A stretch of 10,045 nt of DNA from an uncultured Erysipelotrichaceae bacterium (GTDB lineage: Bacteria; Bacillota_I; Bacilli_A; Erysipelotrichales; Erysipelotrichaceae). Every line of letters begins with the position of its first letter. The stretch's first letter is position 1. This document shows, piece by piece, positions 6,514-10,045 of the stretch. The DNA is taken from positions 1-10,045 of the forward strand of contig OMUX01000122.1 in NCBI GenBank assembly GCA_900314345.1, read 5' to 3'. Under the pieces are notes generated by a model. It saw nothing but the letters and a program-made list of their open reading frames with translations. It was not told the origin of the DNA and searched no databases. Made by a program: the position numbers and the translations under genes.

Positions 6514-8352
6514 TCAGTTGCCTGCAGCGTAGGCTGCTGCTTCACGGCCGGAAATCCAGCCCATGTAGGAACATACGCCAAGTGCTTCCATGCCAGGATA
6601 GAAGTCGCCGATCAGATCTCCGGAGGAGATCAGACCAGCCGCATACAGTCCTGGAATTGCATTGCCGTCAACGTCTGTGACTTCCGCCTTGTCATCTGTG
6701 ACAATACCACCGTATTCACCGCGGGTCATGTCATATTCCTTGACGGCATACCATGTATCACCGGTCAGTGCTGTAAGATACTGTGGATCCTTGCCAAGGT
6801 CTGTATCTTCCCCTGCTTCACACATCTTGTTGTATTCATCGATCGTTGCCTGAAGCTTGTCTGCATCAACGCCCATGTCCTTGGCCAGTTCTGCTACGGA
6901 GCCTGCCTTGTGTGCTTCGATATAAGTGCTTCCGTCTTCCGTTGCCTTGAGGTACTTGTCAAGGTTCAGGAACTTGTCAGCGACATTCTGGTCCATGACC
7001 ACCCAGCCATAATCCGGTCCGTCCTGTTCAATGAAGTATTCCATCTGGAAGTGTGTTCCTGCATCTTCCTTGACCGGACGTTCTGCTGAGGAATTGACGA
7101 GCAGACATTCGTAAGGATAGGAGTTGTACGGCTGGCCGACAACCGGCATGTCATAAGGGTCAGGTGCGAAGATGCCGGACATCTTGTGCTGGTAAGGATA
7201 GAACTGTGCGCCGGCATCCACAGCCATCTGAATGCCTTCACCGGTATCTCCTGCCGAGGCAGCTGTGAAGTTCTTTTCTGCAGAAGGATCAAGCTGCCTG
7301 CAGAGTTCAGCATTTCTTGCATAAGTGCCTGTTGCCATGACCACTGCCTTGGCATTGAAGGTCTTGACACCTGTCTTTGTATCGCATTCCACACCGACAA
7401 CTGCATTGTCCTTTGTCAGAAGCCTTGAAGCAGGCGTATTCAGATAGATATCCACGCCGCCATCCTGCAGTTTCTGAACCAGTGTATCAATCAGGTTTGT
7501 TCCGCCCTTCGGGTGTACTTCTGCTGTTGCAAGCTTGATGGACGCGGCATTCTTCTGTGCCTTTTCCGTTGCATCAATGCCCCAGCCTGTTTCCATGAAT
7601 GTCTTGCCCTGGATGCCCATGTCACTGTAGTTCTGAATGATTTCCGGTGCGTTGCTCATGGCAGTGGTGAGCTTGTCAACATCAATGGTGTTGACTTCCT
7701 GGGTATTGCGGTCCAGCCACACCTGTACCTTGTCATCAACTTCATCTTCTGTGAATGCTGCGACATAAGCACCGGAAGAGAAGATGGAAGTACCTCCGAC
7801 GATGCCCTGCTTTTCCAGAAGAGCTACCTTGGCACCATCCTGCATAGCCTTGAAGGCCGACTGGATGCCGGCATAGCCTGCACCTACAACAACGACATCA
7901 TAGTCGAAGGTCTCGTCTTTCGTCTCAACTGCCACTTCACGTTTCTTCCATTCTCCCGCATCTGCACCAGCCTGCCCCAATGCATCAGCGACTGCCGTCT
8001 TCATGGCAGCGGAAGAGATGGTTGCTCCGGCAACAGAATCAACCGCCAGCGACTGATTCTCCGTGATTTCATCTGCGACAATGCCCAGTGCTTTGTCACC
8101 AACGGAATCTGTTTCATTTTCATCAACGATTTCAATATTTGTAATTGCAGATTCATCCACAGTCACAGCAACCGTAACATCTCCGTCCATGCCATGTGCT
8201 GTCGCCGTATAGGTTCCCGGCGTCATCGATGCAGATGCTGTTTCATTTGTGGAAGCTGCGGAAGCAGTTTCAGCAGCCGAAGCTGCGGCTGAAGACGCGC
8301 CGCAGCCCGCCAGCAGGCTGACTGTCAATAATGCAGATACCAGTTTCTTCAT
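6514..8352 (-). CDS. Lipoprotein FMN/FAD-dependent reductase (fumarate reductase / flavocytochrome c family), substrate unknown
   Basis: The 612-residue product starts at MKKLVSALLT (8352), 10 nt after AAGGGAG; the in-frame ATG at 8391 lacks a comparable site and would bury the signal peptide. The lipobox is LLAGC with lipidated Cys17, followed by an Ala/Ser-rich tether (18-42). An FMN-binding domain (about 44-126) carries VDSVAGATISS, where Thr111 is the expected covalent FMN attachment site of ApbE-type flavin transferases. The FAD domain starts with YDVVVVGAGYAG (dinucleotide motif at 157-162), continues with GIVGGTSIFSSGAY, and ends with GGIVTDDKAEVTD and IPGLYAAGLISSGD. In the family such proteins are extracytoplasmic reductases that pass membrane-derived electrons from FMN to FAD to an acceptor such as fumarate or urocanate. 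Here the usual NRLGGNA-type motif is replaced by DFYPGMEALG (583-592), recalling ketosteroid dehydrogenases, so the acceptor is probably neither fumarate nor urocanate (inference). A LysR-type gene lies directly upstream. Confidence 0.9.
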   Translation of the reverse strand: MKKLVSALLTVSLLAGCGASSAAASAAETASAASTNETASASMTPGTYTATAHGMDGDVTVAVTVDESAITNIEIVDENETDSVGDKALGIVADEITENQSLAVDSVAGATISSAAMKTAVADALGQAGADAGEWKKREVAVETKDETFDYDVVVVGAGYAGIQSAFKAMQDGAKVALLEKQGIVGGTSIFSSGAYVAAFTEDEVDDKVQVWLDRNTQEVNTIDVDKLTTAMSNAPEIIQNYSDMGIQGKTFMETGWGIDATEKAQKNAASIKLATAEVHPKGGTNLIDTLVQKLQDGGVDIYLNTPASRLLTKDNAVVGVECDTKTGVKTFNAKAVVMATGTYARNAELCRQLDPSAEKNFTAASAGDTGEGIQMAVDAGAQFYPYQHKMSGIFAPDPYDMPVVGQPYNSYPYECLLVNSSAERPVKEDAGTHFQMEYFIEQDGPDYGWVVMDQNVADKFLNLDKYLKATEDGSTYIEAHKAGSVAELAKDMGVDADKLQATIDEYNKMCEAGEDTDLGKDPQYLTALTGDTWYAVKEYDMTRGEYGGIVTDDKAEVTDVDGNAIPGLYAAGLISSGDLIGDFYPGMEALGVCSYMGWISGREAAAYAAGN

Positions 8353-8427
8353 TGTTTCTTTTCTCCCTTGCGTTCTTATTATTATTTTCACAATGAGAAA
8401 AGAACACTATCTTTATGGACAACTGAT

Positions 8428-8443
8428 ATAACCAAAAGGTTAT
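8428..8443. promoter_or_regulatory. Perfect dyad ATAACC-AAAA-GGTTAT, candidate LysR-type operator
   Basis: The 16-bp symmetric site overlaps the lysR stop codon (8440-8442) and lies 76-91 nt upstream of the flavin reductase start. That is a typical place for a LysR-type activator to bind. Its symmetric T and A are 12 rather than 11 nt apart, so it is not an exact T-N11-A box. A tentative promoter for the reductase, TTGGTT-N18-GATAGT on the minus strand, would begin inside the dyad. Confidence 0.4.
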
Positions 8444-9297
8444 GTTCTTGGCACTGGGATCAGCTTCACATTCTTCAAATCCAAAGAGGCGAGCAAAGAC
8501 TCGTCGCCAAGAAGCCTCACTTCATTTCTGAGAGGCGGATCAAACGGATGAAAGGCAAAACCGTACGGAACCAGATCTGAAACGCAGAAGGTAATTCTGC
8601 CTGATTCTCTTGCAACGTTCCATGCAAGCTGCGTGTTATCCAGGATCATCAAGGAAGAAGGACGTATGCCATCTCTGCGGAAGAGTACCTCTGCTGCCTT
8701 TCCGATTACATTGGATGCATCAGAAACAACAAATGATTCATCCTTGATCTGATGCAGTGAAACTGCCTGTTCTGGCTTCAAACCAAGCTTCTGTTCCTTG
8801 ACAGCAGGGATGGCAAAACCGATTTCCTCTTTCTTCAGAAGCCTGCCTCCCGTCAAGGAGTTGATGACAGCGAGGTCCAGCTTTCCTTCTTCCAGCATGG
8901 CACTGATCACACCGGAGTGGTTTGTATACACGCGGAATTCATAGCCGGGGTTGTTCTTCATAAGCTCAATCAGCATTGTTGCACACATCTGCGTACGGGA
9001 AGAAGGAATGCCGATCACCAGTTCATGTTTTTCCTCACGCATGGACCGGTGTATCTTTTCTTCACATTCGTTCATCAGCTGCTGAATCCTTGAAGCATAG
9101 GAAATGTAGATTCCACCGAGCCTTGTCGGCACCAGGCCGTTTCTGGTTCTTTCAAACAAAGCGCCGCCAATCTGTCTTTCATGAACCTTCAGGAACTTGG
9201 ATAAAGCAGGCTGCGAGACATAGAGCTTTTCAGCAGCCCTGGAAAGACTTCCTTCCTCAGCAATGGTCAGTATGTATCTGATCTCAAGATCGTCCAT
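8440..9297 (-). CDS. LysR-family transcriptional regulator
   Basis: The 285-residue protein has a classic LysR winged helix at the N-terminus: MDDLEIRYILTIAEEGSLS followed by AAEKLYVSQPALSKFLKVHE (21-40) and LFERTRNGLVPTRLG (47-61). The effector-binding domain spans about 90-285 (LVIGIPSSR, LEEGKLDLAVIN). The size is close to the usual 290-310. It is transcribed in the same direction as, and 87 nt upstream of, the flavin reductase, whereas many LysR genes diverge from their target. The preceding gene ends 3 nt before this start, and the ribosome site (GAAAGG) lies inside that gene, so the two are probably co-transcribed and translationally linked. The likely target is the reductase gene and perhaps its own operon; the inducer may be the reductase's acceptor (inference). 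Confidence 0.92.
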   Translation of the reverse strand: MDDLEIRYILTIAEEGSLSRAAEKLYVSQPALSKFLKVHERQIGGALFERTRNGLVPTRLGGIYISYASRIQQLMNECEEKIHRSMREEKHELVIGIPSSRTQMCATMLIELMKNNPGYEFRVYTNHSGVISAMLEEGKLDLAVINSLTGGRLLKKEEIGFAIPAVKEQKLGLKPEQAVSLHQIKDESFVVSDASNVIGKAAEVLFRRDGIRPSSLMILDNTQLAWNVARESGRITFCVSDLVPYGFAFHPFDPPLRNEVRLLGDESLLASLDLKNVKLIPVPRT

Positions 9298-9300
9298 CTT

Positions 9301-10045
9301 CTATGCCTTTCTTTCAATCCTCTTGTATCTCTGTATGTCCAGCGGCAGGTCCCTGACAGCCATGTCAAATACCTCAGTCACTGTCACTTCCTTGTCTTCC
9401 CCGTTGGCATGGACGACAACCTTGTCGCCAGGTTTGAGATCAAATCCGTCTGCGATGTAGTCATACTGTCTGCCATTGGGTGTGAAGACAACACCGGCAA
9501 AGTGATACACCTTGTCGGATCCTTTTGGAATGGAAGGAAGTCGGAATACAAAGCCCTTGCACAGCACACCTGCAACAATTTCATCATGGTGTGTGAACAC
9601 AACCCACCCGCCTGTCCGGTCATGGTACCTTGCAGCCGAATCAGCGATGAAGGAAGAAGCTCCTCCCTTTGTCCAGCAGTCCGTCAGATCCAAGGTTGTC
9701 TCTTTCACCGTATCCACAAGATCACAGTACTGATGATCCGGATGGCATACGAAGAACTTCGTGACATATTCTTCCCGTGGGTTTTCCAGACGCTTTGCCG
9801 TAATGGTGATTTCATTCTTTGACTTTGTGAATGTAATCATGCAGGAATGCTCAAACAATGCACGGTTCAGCTCCTGCGGACAGTCCTCGATGATCTTCCG
9901 TTCCTTCTTGAGCGGACGCTTCTCACGGATCCTTCTCAATTGCTTCTGGATGCCCATGTACACACTGGTGTCCCCGTACCAGCCAAGCGGAAGACGCTTG
10001 CGCATGGCGAAGTCCGCCAGGGAATAGTAGACATATTCAGCTTCC
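9301..10045 (-). CDS. Unrecognised protein, N-terminus beyond the right window edge
   Basis: The frame is open from the TAG at 9301-9303 to the window edge, giving 247 residues. A Met at 10005 is possible, but it has no good ribosome site and the frame upstream (EAEYVYYSLADFA) reads like coding sequence, so I treat the gene as partial. A basic stretch (RRIREKRPLKKERK) is followed by a mixed region with CHPDHQYCD, then a beta-rich C-terminal part: YHFAGVVFTP, FDLKPGDKVVVHANGEDKEV, VTEVFDMAVRDLPLDIQRYK. From memory, this end resembles a small module found at the C-terminus of uncharacterised Firmicutes proteins (a 'GD-V-VP-G ... PLPIEKTKRI' pattern), but I cannot name the family. There is no obvious membrane segment in the visible part. 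It lies 3 nt upstream of lysR and in the same direction as the flavin reductase. Confidence 0.7.
   Translation of the reverse strand, partial: EAEYVYYSLADFAMRKRLPLGWYGDTSVYMGIQKQLRRIREKRPLKKERKIIEDCPQELNRALFEHSCMITFTKSKNEITITAKRLENPREEYVTKFFVCHPDHQYCDLVDTVKETTLDLTDCWTKGGASSFIADSAARYHDRTGGWVVFTHHDEIVAGVLCKGFVFRLPSIPKGSDKVYHFAGVVFTPNGRQYDYIADGFDLKPGDKVVVHANGEDKEVTVTEVFDMAVRDLPLDIQRYKRIERKA

Noticed and set aside
7513..8292. A 259-codon plus-strand frame opposite the flavin reductase
   Set aside because: It is a shadow frame of the reductase. Its product is Cys-rich and repetitive opposite the Ala/Ser linker, with no ribosome site or family match.
8353..8439. The lysR-reductase dyad as a terminator of lysR
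   Set aside because: The stem is only 6 bp, AT-rich, starts inside the lysR stop codon and is not followed by a T-run.

Overview
The window looks like a chromosomal segment from a moderately GC-rich, low-oxygen-type Firmicute, possibly a gut Erysipelotrichaceae relative. The grounds are strong Shine-Dalgarno sequences, intrinsic terminators, a fructose PTS permease of Gram-positive style (EIIA fused to EIIB-EIIC), lipobox lipoproteins, and a secreted FMN/FAD reductase of the type found in anaerobic gut Firmicutes. The family-level assignment is an inference from gene content; no rRNA or other marker gene is present.

Left part (1-3609): a fructose uptake locus. A DeoR/FruR-type repressor, cut by the left window edge, is transcribed leftward. 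Diverging from it are fruK (1-phosphofructokinase) and fruA (fructose EIIABC), 22 nt apart and closed by a strong terminator. FruA imports fructose as fructose 1-phosphate and FruK converts it to fructose 1,6-bisphosphate. The 182-bp divergent region is rich in candidate operators: a TTTCAT/ATGAAA dyad lying in the repressor's own promoter, a near-match to a CcpA cre site, and an array of TGCTCA-like sites containing a 14-bp palindrome and a 21-bp-period direct repeat.

Middle (3610-6513): a secreted, beta-helix-like lipoprotein of the calcium/carbohydrate-binding Cthe_2159-like type runs rightward. A single in-frame TAG interrupts it about two thirds of the way along. It converges, across a perfect 14-bp hairpin, on a leftward gene for a cytosolic transglutaminase-like protein with an intact Cys-His-Asp triad and its own recognisable promoter.

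Right part (6460-10045): three leftward genes in series. In transcription order they are an unrecognised protein (cut by the right edge), a LysR-family regulator that begins 3 nt after it, and a lipoprotein flavin reductase with an N-terminal FMN-attachment domain and a fumarate-reductase/ketosteroid-dehydrogenase-like FAD domain, closed by a terminator. The reductase probably acts outside the membrane as a respiratory reductase. Its substrate is unknown and the usual arginine/double-glycine substrate motif is replaced by a YPG motif. A perfect dyad overlapping the lysR stop codon is a plausible operator for it.

No RNA genes, insertion sequences, CRISPR arrays or phage genes were seen, and no gap without a gene exceeds about 180 bases.
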